Positions 48,801 to 63,800 of a stretch of DNA of 64,000 bases are shown piece after piece. The notes beneath the pieces were generated by a model. It was not told where the DNA came from and searched no databases. It saw only the letters and a program-made list of their open reading frames with translations. Origin of the DNA: Echinococcus granulosus (lineage: Eukaryota; Platyhelminthes; Cestoda; Cyclophyllidea; Taeniidae); the NCBI RefSeq assembly GCF_000524195.1, contig NW_020170388.1, positions 418,800-482,799 on the forward strand. Reading direction: 5' to 3'. A program made the position numbers and the translations under genes. How positions within the stretch are numbered: the first letter of the stretch is position 1; every line of letters starts with the position of its first letter.

Positions 48801-51800
48801 TATGAAGACTTATACACTACTGAAGATGTGTTATGCTACGGAGACTGCATTTCAATTACCTGGTCTTGCTCTGCCACATAATATAGCCTAGAATGGACTT
48901 CTTTCGTTTGATAGCAAATATGTAAAAAAGGGTTTTTAGTAAAAGTTTTAGAAGTACTCAGCAAAAGTTGTCTTTTGAGGGGGGAAACATTTGTCTAATT
49001 TTCTGAACACTGCAAGTTTCACAATTACCAGTTTGTAATAGAATACTCTGATAAGGTGGTGGAGATTCAGCCAACGAATGGGCTTACATGGTGTAGCTGA
49101 ACAGTTCTTAAACCAATAGCAGTTGAAGGTGGTACCTTATAACTTTCATTTTAGAATAAATGAAATAATGTTGCGCTTGTATTTTTTTCAACCAGATCTA
49201 ATGTATTACATCTGTATAAAAATTTATTGGGAATTTAAACCCATGCATCACATTAGGTGCTTCAGCTGTGCAAAATTCAATTCACCAATTTCATCTGCTG
49301 CAGAGCATTTCGTTCGGTCCCCGTTTTATTCATGCATAATCTGCGTATTACCGCCCCAACTCGTCAGAAAGACATTAAAAAGATCACGATTGTTTTAGTT
49401 TGGCTCGCAATTTGAATGTAAATTTCAAAACAGATTATCTAGCACACATGATAGGCACATTGCACTTTGACATCTTAATTGGCTCGCCATGCCGCCAATG
49501 TGATAGCAACGAGTAAAGGGATTTTGAGAAACTTCTTTTAAGTTGTGGCAATTAGTGGAAGTAGTACGCTCAGAGTGATATCATTAATGTAGGTAATGAA
49601 ATAAAATCTGGTCTTTCACGACGCGAATGGTTCAGGTGAGATTCCCGAAAAGCTTAAATAGGAATTTTTGATGTTGCTGATATCAGCAAGACCAAAGAAG
49701 GTCAATATCACTTCAAATTTCGAACTGTTTCACTTTTTTCTCTTTCACAAAAGAGTTATATGAATCCTGAATGCCCCATTTACAGCCACGAAATGTGCTT
49801 GTTTTTAAGACAGTGGAAAAGTGGGGGTTGGTTGGACTGGGAACGTGCTGAGCCCGAGGATTCATAAAATAAGAAACAGTGTAATGAGGAGATACGATCT
49901 AAATTTATATTGGCCGTTCTGGCTTTCAGACGAATAAGCTGTTCTAAAACTTCATGGAATAACGTCTTCCCACAAACCAGGGCGCTTTAATGCTTTTATT
50001 TGCCTGAATGAACTGTTGACCGGTATGCAAAAGACAAGTATGAAATGGAGTTGCGCGTCGAGACTTCCCTGAGGACTGAGGAAGGTATAACGCAATGGCA
50101 GAATATGCATTATCGAAGTGAAGGTGAACTTAGGGGCTACTGAAACGGCTTTGAGGCCATGACGTCGGGCGGAAGTATAACGGCCGTACCCACCAATACC
50201 CACGTAACCAAAACGAAAGATTAAAGCGTCATTCTTGGCGTTCCTCTTGGCTAACCTCCCGCATCGGCCATTACAACGCTGTTGGTGCTGGATGAAGAAC
50301 ACCTAAAAACCAACCATACCAGTCATCGAATTTGCTCGCAGCTGAGAAGATATTTGATCGCCATGTCACTAATCCTTCTCGGCAATTCCAATGGATCTGA
50401 TGTTTGGTACCGTTTGGAAAATGTATGCTACCTATTCCATGCGCCCATCGTTGGTCATAAGAACACTGATCCAAAAGCAGGGCCATTTGGCAAAGACCGG
50501 CGTTTACGATAGTTTCATGGAGGTACTGTTTCGAGTCTGTTCCTTCATGCCACTTTGTTTTCACTTCAATGCATCCCAGCTACATTTATCTGGGTTCTAT
50601 TCATCTAGCGGGAAAGTGAATGAGGTATCGCGCATTCACCTAATTGACATCTTCATACAGGCACCGTAGATAGCTCCGTAACGAACTTTTCCAGATGCTT
50701 CACGACTAGTGTCACTTCGGTTGTTAATAGCTTTTCCTCAGGACATGGGACTGGGGCAGTTGCCGAGGGTAGACGCCATGTTCAACCTTTCTGCTAGGGG
50801 TTGTAACAGATGCTCCCATCCATAGCATTTGCCCCTCCATCATTTTGAGGTTTACCCTTCAATAATAGGAATCAAGTGGTTGCTTTTTGGGATCGGGCTT
50901 GATTTTTGCTGCTACCAATGTAGTGCGTTGAGGCTTCGATGAAGACAAAAGATGGCATAATGCCAGGGCAGAATATGTATTCTCTACTCACAGACGTGCT
51001 GAGGGGCTACTGGCATGCCCTGGAGGCTATACCGCTATGCGGAAGTGCCGTGGCTGTGCCCTCAGTGCTAGCGTAACCAAAACGAAAAATTTTACAAACA
51101 TGAGCTATTGGGTACAGGTGCCAATTCCTGCGGACGACCGTGGAGAGTGTGAACGGCTTTCTTAGGTGGAATGGGATGAAATAATTGGGCAAAAAATGTT
51201 TACAGGGTGGGTTTTGGTTTGGAAACTCTTGAGGTCACTGCAACAGCTCACTTTTTTGGATTTCATTGAATTGAAATACATCTTTTGTGAATCGAGGAGT
51301 TTCTTTGTAGGATACGAGAAGGTTGGAAAAAGATTTGCGTTTGGGCTCTCATGAATTTACATAGGGTGACTGCAAAATTAACTGTTCGAATTGAATGTTG
51401 ATAAGGTTCTGATTAATTGATTAAAGTGGGGTCTCTTAATCACCGGTTTTTGAGAAGACTTCGTCAACTTTTTGCATATTTGCTACAATAAATTTAGAGA
51501 GGCCGTTTTGGTCTTTTATAATCGGTCTCATTTTTTGAGAGGAACGAACTACAAAAATACCGTTTATGGGCGGGTTGTACGTCAGAATCTGCCAGGGACC
51601 CCCGCAACCCTAGAAAACGTTCCTGTTTGCATTTTTAGAAGCTCCCATTCTCGTGATTAGTCTGCAAACAATTTAGGAGTCTTCTCTAGTTTATCCCCTC
51701 CCAAATGGCGGACATCGGGTTTGGGCGCGCTTTAAATGGATTGACATTCTTTTCAAGGTCAAGGTCGACCCATAGCTGTAACCACGTTTAACTAAGCTGG

Positions 51801-54800
51801 TCGAGTGAAGCAGACCCAGGCTCATTGTTTGGCCGTCTCCACCAACCAGCAGCCAGGCTCGTATGCCCACTTTATACCACTATGCTCGCACACTCACGTT
51901 AATATGCTTTGAAGTCTTTATCTGTGGCAGTAGCCTCCGGAGTGTTCCGGCCACTCGCGACCAATAGAAACTCCCGGCTATAACCATTGGCGACAGTTTG
52001 TAACGTAATCATACGGCCATATTTATAAAGTGACTATTTTTTATGAAAACATGTCTTTTCTTGTGCATTGGTGTTTTAATAAGCACTATCCTCACCCCCC
52101 AACTGTTGCGAATGTGACCTTTGCAACAGCCCCCAATTCACTCCAACGAGCTGTTGGGAGCTTTTGGGTTTTGATTTGTTCCATGTGTGGAACGTATTCT
52201 TTGTTAAAATAGACTATATTTATGATGGATTTGCATACATATTCATTTCCCTTGGTTTGTAATATAATCTTTTCAGTGCTTGTTAGATTCTATGAAAGAC
52301 AAAACCCACGTAGTGTACTGTCTTTACCTCACGGAAGGGAATCGTTATCACTTTATCCCTGCCATCTTGTTTGCGGTAAATGGCGAAGTAAAAGTAACCA
52401 CATACACTTCTGTTGAGGTTCAGGAGAATTCACAAACACCTTACTCTCACGCCACTTTAAATACTTTGGTAAAGAATGGAGCCTTCAGCTGGATCGTCGT
52501 AGATATTTTTGAATTTCTCATGATCATGATCTCTCATCCGTTGTTGAAAACCCAAGGCAAAAGTTGATGATTTTCATTAAAGACAGGTGTACTGATTTAT
52601 AACTTGTTGGGATGTGTTATTTTAAGGTGGTTACTTATATTTGCATCCTTAACCACAGATATATTCCAGTTCAACATCGTTACGGCATCTTTTATCTTCC
52701 TTTTCACCGCTTTCTTGAACTCATTTGATGTAATTCGATCTTGAAGACTTTGGGAAACGAGTTTAATTCGGTTATGGAGCTCCAAGATCTTCTCATCAAA
52801 TTTGTTGGATAGTGTTTGCGGAAGGTGAGGTAGCAGACCGATATACCTCCTAGAAGTGGTTTTAGATATGTGGTTTTGGTGATGGATCACTCAGAGCTAT
52901 ATGCGTCACCTGGTAGGGCATTCGGTCTCATTCTATCTTCACTTTCCCTCGATGCCATTTCTTCGAATGGTGATTTCTTGGCATTAGGCATCGACATAAG
53001 AAATTTGCTGATCGGTTTGAGCATAAAAGGGAGATGGGAGCGGAGAGATAAAACGGGAAAATTGGAGCCTGTCTCAAGCTTGTTTTTTGTTGGTAACGAG
53101 CCACTTAGGGGCTCTGCCATTGTACCTCTGCCAGGCTGCGCCTGGTCTTTGGGTTATGTCAATAGTCCTCAAGCCCTTCTGTGCGTCGACAACACATAAT
53201 TTGTCCCAGTATTATGTCCTCTTTCGCCTTCAGGGAAGTCTTGGGGCGCTACACTTGGTAACCTTTGATTCACAATCGAACAGGATATTTCCTCATATAT
53301 TCCAAGGGGCTCGAATAATTTTATTCACTTAAACTTCCCCAAAAGGCAATAATGCAAATTAAATGGTGTTAAAGTTTAAATAATTTTCAAAAATGAATAT
53401 ATGTCTTCTCTAATTGACATGTGAACTCGACGAATAGAATCTCGTTGATTGACCTCTCCTCGAAATTGCACATGCTCTTAGGTGATGGTGTTTTTTCGTT
53501 CTCACAGAAAGATCGGCCTTCTTGTGCAACTGCACGATAACAAGCTATGCGTCCACCAGGCATTCCACACGCTGACGACTGTGACTTGGTGACGAGGCCA
53601 TTATAGCTGGAGTCATCACAGGTATACGACCGTCTGCTAGTGAACCGCTTGCACCATTCAAACAATGTCACTGCTGATCGACTGGGCATGCGATCACTGC
53701 ACCGTGAAGTGTTTTTAGCCTTCTGCGTGAGTAGACACCAGGAGACTTGAGTTTTACGCCTTCATTGATAGGGAACTTCGTGCATTATCATCTGACACTT
53801 CAGCTCATACTCCCCCACTACCAGCGTTACTCGCCGTCTGGACTAAAGATACCTGGACAGAATTGGGCTGGTCTAGTCCATGGACAATATGCTCGTCAGC
53901 TGTCATTGTGGAGTAGTGCACAATTTCCACTTCTACGTGTAGTTCTGCCACGGTGGCACTCTTACCTGTTTAAAATTAGATGTCCGCATCCCATTTGAGA
54001 GTCCTTCACACCTCCCATGATTACTGGAAAACCTAATCTGCTTAACAGAAATTAACCATTGAATACTTACCACTATCAATTACAATTGTTTGAGCGTTTG
54101 ATGCTCATTTTTTGCCACTGTCTATGCGCAAATTTTGAACCTCGCAGCATGTTCTGTTTCCTCCCATCTGTCGAGAATAACCATGAACATAAGAGATCCA
54201 GCTCAATATTTTATTTTCTGTCTTTCTTTTGTCCAAAGATTGGCGCTGGGCTTGTGATAGGAACGTTTCTCTACGCCCCCATCATGTTCATCTTTGCTGG
54301 AATGGCTACCCTGGTGCATGTGGATCTGCGGTACTACGATGGGACGTTGGAACAAGCTGCAGTCTACCTGTCTTGGGCCAGTCTCCTGTGTTGTGTGAGT
54401 TTTTAACATTCTTTGTATCCATGACTGAAAGGAAACTTTTTTCCGTTGAACTAGCACTTTTATTTCTTGATTTGATGGGAAAGTTGAAGATATGGGAAGT
54501 GGTCGTGTTTGCGTCGGTGATATTCTGTTCTGTCGTGATTTTATTACTTGGCATGCTTTCTTGTTATAAGTTCCTCTCCTTAAACGTCGTCTCTGCACTG
54601 ACAAAGAAACCCGACAATCCCGTACTGACACGAGCAAGGAAGAATAATGCGAGAAATTATAGAGAATTGTTGAGATAATTTCTGAAAGCAAGACATTAAC
54701 GATGGTTGGTGTCTTGTAGAAGTTTAATGCAAGTTTCAGGTTTTTTTTTGAATTTCTTGGACACTTGAATTGGCTCATCAACCCGAGCTCTCAGCATCTA

Positions 54801-57800
54801 ATCCCCAAACTAATAGACAAATTAACTTTTTAAATTGAAAAATGCCGGGTGAATATCAGTGCATTGAGAACGTTTCAATCAAAACGTGGCAGAAAAAGCA
54901 CGGAGAAGTAGAAATCGTGTACTACTACACACAACTGATGCACAGTTTCCGTGGACCAGGCCAGCTTAACTTTGTCCAGATATCTATTGTCCACACAGCG
55001 GGTATGCAAACTTCAGCTTGTGATGATAATACATGCAGTTTCCTGTCAACGAGGTGGTACAACTCAAAGCTCCTGGTGTCTACTCATGCAGAAGGCTAAA
55101 AGGACTTCACGGTGTAGTGATGACGTGCCTGGTCACTCAACAAGCTCACTGTTTGAATGGTGCGACAGACAGGTGTATGTCTCTGGCAATTCCAGCTGTA
55201 TTAGCCTCGTTGCCAAATCACAGTGGTTATTTAGCACTATGAGTATGTAGTCAGTGTGTGGAACGCCTGCTCGACACAGCTTTTTACTGTGCAGTTTCAC
55301 AAGACCAATCTTTCCGTAAGAACGAAGAGCATCACCACCTCATAGCATTTGTAGTTTCGAGGGTGTAGTGTATATTGACACCAAATATCATTTAAATGTC
55401 ACTTTTTGGACGGCATCTCTGTTTCAAATGGCTCACGATGTCCAAATAAGTGTCTGTGCTACCCAAGCAAAATCGGCTACTTGGACCCACCTTTCTCTTA
55501 GGAGACCTGATCACTGCTGAGAATTGTCAATGTATATTTAGGTATCTGAGTCTTTTTCATGAGGGTTTGGACGACAAGTAGGTTTGCTGAATTATTCACT
55601 TTCCTTTTTACAAGCTCAGCAAACTGAAGTTTCTTGAAAACTAGCAACACTTAACACTTTAAAATGTCATTTTTTCATGCAAAGTAAAGTTTCAAAACCA
55701 ATTAGCGTCCCATGAAGGTTCTGTGGCAAGATAAGCGTTTTTAATTGCATTGTCGGCATTCCGCCTCCTTTTAGTTTTGAAAGTCGGGTTTTATTACTGA
55801 GAATGGTCTATTGCTAACTATTACAAGCGACGGAAAATGGGGATGCGCATGCAACTTCATGACCTTTTTATTTATTGCGCCTTCTTCCTTCTGATCTGGA
55901 AGACGGAAACAAAAACACTGCTGCAGTTTGGTAATTATTGAGTGCTCTTCTTTCTTCTTCGTTTTCGTGTTTGGGCTATCTCGAAGCCACTGAGTACTTT
56001 GTAAGACTGCAAACTACTATTTGCCTTTAAATAGGGTTGCTACTCGTAAAAAATAAGTAGCAATCTACATTTAACAGGTATGGACTCTGGCAATACTTGC
56101 GGTGACAAAAAAGGCCAATCGAATGCCCTACCGCTTTCTTGTCTGTGTCATTGTCTCAGTCATGGTCTTCTGCAGCAGCCTGGTGGTTGGTTCACTCTGG
56201 GAGCCCATAACCTGGGGTGAGTTCTTGCTCAGTTGCTGATTCCTTTCTGAAGTGTCCCCCCCCCCCCTCCCCCCCAGAAAAGTAGTTAGGCATAGCATAT
56301 TGGAAGCAGGTTCTTCATAAACCTACGGAAGAGCTGGGATACTGCTAGCTTAGATATCATTGTCTTACAAGTTAGTTTACAGGCATCTGAACGTTTCATG
56401 GAGTTGTGTAGAATTAAAACAACCATCTTTCTGTTAAATGAATTCCTTTTAAATGAGGTTCTCAGTAATGCTCATATTTTTTTTCTACTTTTGATGTCTC
56501 GAGGTAGTCGGAAATAACGTCATGCAACGATTTTAAACCAAGACTAGGGGGAATTCAATTCCACTGGTGACGAGGCATCTCGCAGGGCTCAAATTCTTCT
56601 TTGAAACTGGATCACAATTCGTCCTTTTTTGTATTCGAGGCTAAATGACATTCTATAGCAACTGCAAGTTGTGTCACTTGCTCTTTATATAGATATTTAT
56701 TAATCGACAAACTAAATTGCTAAAACACGCAAGATGGGTTAGTTTCACAAAACTCTGCTTTTTACTCCTGTCTCCCTTCTGGTTTGTCTCCGCTTCTGTG
56801 CCATTCACAGTTTCATGTAACCTAGAGAGGTGCAAACTTTTTGAAGACTCTCATAACTGTCTTTTAATGTTTCAGCTCTTTAAAATTCGAATTCACTCCA
56901 ATTCCTCCCCGTTCCATTCAGGGGTAGCTGCCAAAAGTTTGCTTATTTTCAATAGTCTTTCTGTTATAAGTCCTTGCAGATTTGGTTAATCACAGGCGAC
57001 GTCCTTCTTCCACATTTGGGCCTGGTCTTCAGTTAGTGGAATTCGGGAAGCTAGTCGTTTCCACAACTACAGTGTCCGCATTGTTGCTGACGACATAATA
57101 AGGCATACCAATGTGGAGGCAGATTTATTGTGGACACACGGAAGGTTTGGAAAACTAGTAATTTAAATTATATGAGCGGAGCCCACATTGAATCCCAGGA
57201 GATTTGGGAAACTCATGGCTATGTGTACCACCTTATGCAGCCGATATCAAGCTTTAACTTACACCCGAGTTTTTATATCTTTATTGGCAGATAGGGAAGT
57301 CGATACCACTTGGAGTCAGTACATAAAATTCATCGTCTTCTTTTTCGCCTGCACGGGATCACGCGTCTGGACGGCTTTCCTTTGCATTGCGCTCCTCCTT
57401 CAAATTCGACGTAGGCGACCACTGTCAATAGGAGCCCAGATTGTCTTCTACGCGCTGGGATTTGTGTGAGCCGCTCATTTTAAACAAATTATTTTATTAA
57501 GTAGTAAATAAAGGTGGTAGAACAAATCTAAACATTTGCAATAACTCAAACGGTAACACGTTCCATGCGTACACCACTCTTTTGGGCTTATGTAAATGTT
57601 TTCCACAGCCAGGACGAAATGGTTTGTCGTCCAGGCGATTGGTTACTAGGTCCGTAAATACATTGAATCAGTGGAAGTTAGAGTCTTCACTGCCTAGCTT
57701 GTATTTACCGTTTGTTCGACCACTATGAAACTGTAATAGATAATGCCAGCTGGAAAGTGAACGATGTTGCCACAATCAAACGCTTACAACTGCTAAAAAG

Positions 57801-60800
57801 GACCAGTAGTAGGGGTAAATTGCGGAAATATCGCTTTCTCCTTTGGTTCCAAAATCCACTTAGGTTTTCTGGTATCTTCGCTTGTCCTCATAAAACCAGT
57901 TTCACGATGGGACAACACGAAATATTTGATCAATTAGTTGAACTAGTACTAATTCATCCAAATTGTAAACGCCAGGCCATCTGATACATATGATTTAATT
58001 TGTCACTATTTGACATCTTTTATTGACTCGGCTAAAGCATCCTTTCCATTTTAGAATTCCGGTAGTTTCGACGCTGATTCTGACGCTCACTGCGCAACCT
58101 CTCACTTCTCGTGACATAAACCCAGCTTTTCATTACGGCACGACACAAGTATGTTTAAAATATGGAAAAATTGCATGGGGAGAGGAGTTGCAAGTTATGC
58201 TTTTAATTAATACTCAGTTTTTCTGTATTTGGAAAGCGATACGAATTTTTGACAGTTGGATTGTAGCCAATGCTGGTTACTGTCTTCTGAGGCCATTCAG
58301 TCATGAAGTCCCTTTTATGTTATAATCATGGGTCTAAATCCTAAAATATTAATCCGTTTTCCAATAATAGGCTCTCGTTTTGGTTGTCTTCACAATGTTT
58401 TTTTTTCTCAAATCGTCAACGGGCACAAAGGCGGTATCCTTTACAAATAATCTGACAATCCGGAGGAATTTGATCATTACTCCTACACTGAGTGACAAGC
58501 AATAGGGAGCGAGCGGAAGAATCAAAATTTCTGTCTTATTGACAACTAATAGTTGATTTCCCTAGAAACGACTAATGTATCCTTGTAGCTAAGGCGATTA
58601 TATTACTTTTGTCTATGAACAAAGTGTGGTGTATTGGAGGCGAATACATTAATAACGCTAATATTTCGAGTCGGCAAGACGAAGGAGATGACTGACTGCA
58701 TTCTAATCTAAGAAGTTTGGTGCAAAATCACCTCAACACCGCGAAATCTTCTAATGCCTAACCTTGTATTTTGATCATAGTTGCGAAATTGTAACCATAT
58801 TTTGCTACCAGCCCTCACTTCTTCCATGTTTGGTGAATAGGATTTGGCATTTTTGCACATATAAACAACTTACTGCTTTTCCACACTTTCTCAATGGATG
58901 GCTGTTTTATCAACCATCTCCAGTAGCAGAGACTTGGTTTGTGTTCTTGTATGTTTATCACACCATTAACTGGTGAAAGTGGCTAATCGAGCATCACAGA
59001 CCTATGCCTGGACATGAATCTTTTTTTTATAAATTTAGAAACAGATTAAGTCTTAGCAGAATAGACAATGGAACAATAGTTTTATGATTTAGCTCATTTT
59101 TGAAACCCAATGAGGAAGTAATGGACCCTTTCCCCATTTAATTCTCCTCATTTGGAAACATTATTTCAGAAAGACTCGTATTACGAACCGTTGTTTTATT
59201 GGTCTCTTTTTATGCACTTTAAGGAAAAGAAATCAGTAGGAGTTATTCCCGATGCTTTTTGACAAAGGCAGGATATCATAGGATAAAACTCAATTATTGA
59301 AAGATAACTCCTACTTTTGGCTTTGGTAATGTGCAGTCTCATTTTGCTAAGCCTTACCCTCAATTTTGTAATTATGGCTGGGATTGCGTTTTTTGCTTAG
59401 TTTCATCTGCAGTCTGGTTGATGCGAGGAAATGGAAAGTGAGGTAGAAATATGGTGGGTCTTGATATTGAGTGTCACGAAGTCTCGCGGATAGCCTTATC
59501 AAACTCATGGATATATCTAAGAACCGTTAATTCAATGAAATGACAGATTAAGCTATTGTCAATCAATCTGCGCAAGACTTGTTGGGTCCCAGTGTTAAAC
59601 ACTCATTTCGACTTGGGATCATGTCTAGACTCCAACGAGAGTAGTCGCATGAACTTCATAAATATGTACAAATGACATATCCTTTACTAAAAATTTAATG
59701 ACTTCCGTCATGGAATGGATTGGTAGCATGAAACACCAACGAAAGGGGTACTTTGTCACCTTTGCAAGTGCTTTGATAAACAAGAAGCAGAGTACCTTAG
59801 TGACCATATTTCAATGTTAGTGTTCACTGAAGTCAGTTTTTTTGGTGGATGGTCTTCGTTCAGCGTTCAGCATAACTTCGTGCCAGGAACTGACCCCCCT
59901 TTTTGTGTTTGCTCATCATTAGGTGACCATCTTGTCAATTAGCTTCACTCATGAAGGGTGAATTTGTGCCACTTGCACAGGGTCAATTGTTTCAAGGAAT
60001 GGGAAATAGGGTTTCCTCATAAGACATGATCAAGGAAATGTAAAAGAATGAGAACTACATTGGCAGTAAAGGCCAATAGGTATCTCGGGTTCATTACCCC
60101 CCCTTCCCAGTTCTAGTGTCTGAAATCTGTTTCACCTTTTCTCTGATTTCAGGTTTTTGAGTGTTGGTTTTTCTTCTTCCAGCTGTTTGTCGGATTCACC
60201 ATGTTCAAGTCCATGATATTTCAACCGCGACTTATTGCCATCCCCATTTTTGTTGGCCTCAGACAGTCTTAAAGTTTTTCCACTGGACAAAAAAACCATG
60301 GAATGCTCGGTTTCAATCCTCTTTTGGATAGACTCTAAAATTAAGTAATTTATCTTTACCTTAACCACCTCTATAAAAGGGTCAATTGTCCATTCAGACA
60401 GTGAATAGTGTGAACGAGTGTTGAGGTAAAGAAAGCCCCTTTTAAAGTTCCTTTGGTATCACAGAGTTTACCAAGCTAGACCGAGGCTTGAGTTCAGGGA
60501 AGAAAGGAACAGAGTTTGGGGAGTGGAAACTACATACATATCGGTAGTACAGCCCTCTCCATACTGATCCAGCGTCAAATCATTGTCTGAAAAACAGTTT
60601 GACACGAAAGGGTCCGCTAATAAGGCTTAATCATCCGAGGTTAGCCCAATTCACTTCGTCGTTGGTGCCGAAATGTTGTTCCCCGAGGTATGTTTTGGGT
60701 GATTTGTTGCGAAATGATGTGCCCAGGTTTTCTCCCAGTTCTGGCCTTTTTTGTGAAGGGTTTGACTCCTTTGTATTGTGCAAAGGTTTAAATCTTCCTT

Positions 60801-63800
60801 GGCGCCTGCTTAGAGCTAACTTTTTGAAATCGCAAAAGCCCCTGAATGAATGCGCTGTGCTCACCGCTGTAACAGGATGGAGACGCTTCTGCGAAATTTC
60901 TCGACAGGTTTTAGATGTCGACATGCTTGGCGTCCAGACTCAGGGGGGCGCGTTGCCTGATATGCATCTCTAGCGCTTCCTTTGCTCCGATAAAATCCCA
61001 CGTAAAGCTCAAAGTTTCAATTTACATGCATTTTATTCCATCTTTGAAATTGTGAAAGCAGGGAAGAATTCTCTTAACTTTTTTTTCTAAACATAAATCT
61101 ACGACGACAACAAGGGTTCTTGATTGAGTCGTTTGTATTCATTTTTTGTCAAAAAGGTGAAACCTTTTTCAATCTAGTAGAGTATTTGTATACACTCTAT
61201 TAAGCTTGGTTCAACTAAAATCTGACTTAGTCTTCAAAGGAGAAGTTTCATCAAATGTGAAAAAGAAATTATTTTTAAACCTATTGGGTATTTTGAATTT
61301 CACTTATCCTTCCATAAACTTAACATAGAGATAGTCAGTCTTGGTTTATCATTGGGTTTGTAAATATTTTATCTAAACATCCTAATTCTCAAGTTTGGCT
61401 CCCCTTACTACCAAGGAGTACAGACTTATCAAGCACACAGTATAACTCGTAATAGCAAAAGTTGCATTCCTAAATTTATGCTAATTTTACGTATAATCAG
61501 GGGCAAAGCCCGTAATCATTAGGTAGCTTAAAAGTCCTTGCAATTTTTAGTAAAGCTCCACACAATGACTTCTTGTAGCTTGCGGAGGTTTTTTAAATAC
61601 ATGCGACTGCTTATGCCTACGCCCTAGAAAGCACGGATGTGGGTCCAATCCATCGGCGCAGACGTGAACCGACTTCTTTCCTTGTACTTTGAACTATCAT
61701 GCCCGCAAATGTCGGTTCGATGAACCTAGTGGATGGGGGTCCAAATCGCGGTCCCAAAGTTGCAGGAGCACCTGTTTATCCTTTTACATAGCATTTGGAT
61801 GGAGTGTGATGTGCAGCAGAACACACCGACTCAAGGGTAGATGCATCAGTTTCGAGAAGATCCTCCATTTTTAATAATGCAGAGAAACTACGCGTCTCTA
61901 TCGTTTCAGAGAGGTTTAAGGTTAATGAAACGAGCAATTGCAGTAGTGTTTAGTGTAAGTGATGACAAAATGCCTCGTTTACGCCTATGACAAATGGCAA
62001 AGTAATGGAGCTTCCAAGTGAACGGGTTCCGCCCACTTGCAGTAGCAGATGAAAATAACCTTCAAACACCGCCAAAATGGATTATGGGGTTTGGTAGATA
62101 TGTCTCATTCTCTTCATTACCCTAATGCTATTCCCTCATATTATTATTATCCCCTTTTCTTGGGATTGTACAACCACGGGCGAAAAAGAATGGGCCATAA
62201 GGAAATAGGTGAGACAGAAACAAAAGTGGCTGTGGGTAAAGTTTTTCTTTTAGAGGCAAAACGTTTCATGAAAGCACACTTTGTGAGCTCGTGCTTTGTC
62301 GGGAAAGGACAAATTTTAATAAATGAACTATTTTAAGGAGTTTTTTTGCCGTTATTTGATTTTATGACAAAAAATCTCGGCAAATTTCTGGCCACCTTAT
62401 TTTTGTAGCTAAATATCCACTGACAGTTTTGCTATCTTGTCGTTGTTGTTTGGCAGTGTCTATACGAGATTAGTGATTGCTTTTATGCTTATCATGACAA
62501 CAAGGGGAGGCTATTAGTTTACCATCTGAATACGTTTAGCCTCTTAGGTAAATTTACTGCTTTGTTTCAAATGGTATGGCATCGAAACTTCCGCTACGTT
62601 ACTCACACCTTGCAATAGATATATTCACCGCGGTCTTATGGCTATCCACCGTGTTGGTTCCAGCTGAAGTCTACCAAGACTTAAATCATCTATCTGAACC
62701 TATCTTCTCAGTTTGTTAATTGGTCGCACTTCGTTTATGTTTTGAGGTATTTGAGTGGTTGGATTTGTCGTAAAACTTAAACCTATCCCGATTTAATACA
62801 TTGTGAAGGGTAGAACTTTTTTTGGAGGCATTGACTAGTGTATTTTTGGGCCGTTTTTAGAAATTTTTGAATGCCCTGCAAAACACCTCCAAAAAGACCG
62901 TATGATGGATTGTACTCGCAAACCCGAGCATCATCTGATTGGTGGTGAAGTCCCTACATAGAGCTGAAAATCATAAAAAGTCGGATTGAAATAGGTTTCC
63001 AAATTTAACTTGAATACTAAGTATTTTGGAAACTGAGAAATGTTACAGTGTCCTTTGAAGAGAATCTGTTTCCTGGGGTTTCACTTGCCCAATGTTTGTT
63101 GAATTGTTTAACGCTATTTGTAACTATGTGCAATCTGGGAATTTCTATTTACCCACGATTTCACCGACCACCATTGCCTGAAGTAGTGATGAGGATGTGT
63201 CATCGAAAACTTTTGAAGCTACCTCCCAGAAGTGTCAGCTCAAGCCACGGCAAAGAATGGTTATGCAGGTGCCGATCGCCGAAATGTCTTTTCTAGGCTT
63301 TTTTCACATTCTTCTTATATGCAATTCCAAATGAGTCTAGTACGAGATCAAATTACCCTTTGGGACTAAATGTGAGGACTTTTGAGTTTATACCCTAGAG
63401 AAAATGAAAAGTCTCAGGAAGTACAAAGAGGCTTTTTACATACTTATCCCTGCATGTAAATTGTATTTGGGAATTAATTTTGTTGATATGATCGGATAAG
63501 GACAGAATGATCAGTCGGAAGTGGAAAACCGTTTTCATCCACCCTTGCCATAGGAAGATTAATCTTTTGCGGAATTCGCCTGGTGCCAATACACTATATG
63601 CATGTATTAATGCCACGTTAGCGTACTTTAATGCAAGGAATCGAAAACTTCTCTTTGAATTTGAAAGTGCTTCATGCTCTGCCGTATCAAAACCCATTTC
63701 AAATTACTGCCGCTGACAAACCTTTAACTCAAAATTACTTACTTCAATGCCCTGTTTAAGAATAATCACTATCCATTTCGTTTATTTCTCGTTTCTCTTT

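Noticed and set aside
53387..55250. Open frames in the inverted-repeat arms as genes
   Set aside because: The arms are reverse-complement copies of one another, and the frames are short, unconserved between copies and without domains.
56998..57165. Possible extra GPR155 exon (FFHIWAWSSVSGIREASRF)
   Set aside because: The phase required by the upstream exon gives a stop, and exon 57291-57465 follows 56216 directly in phase.
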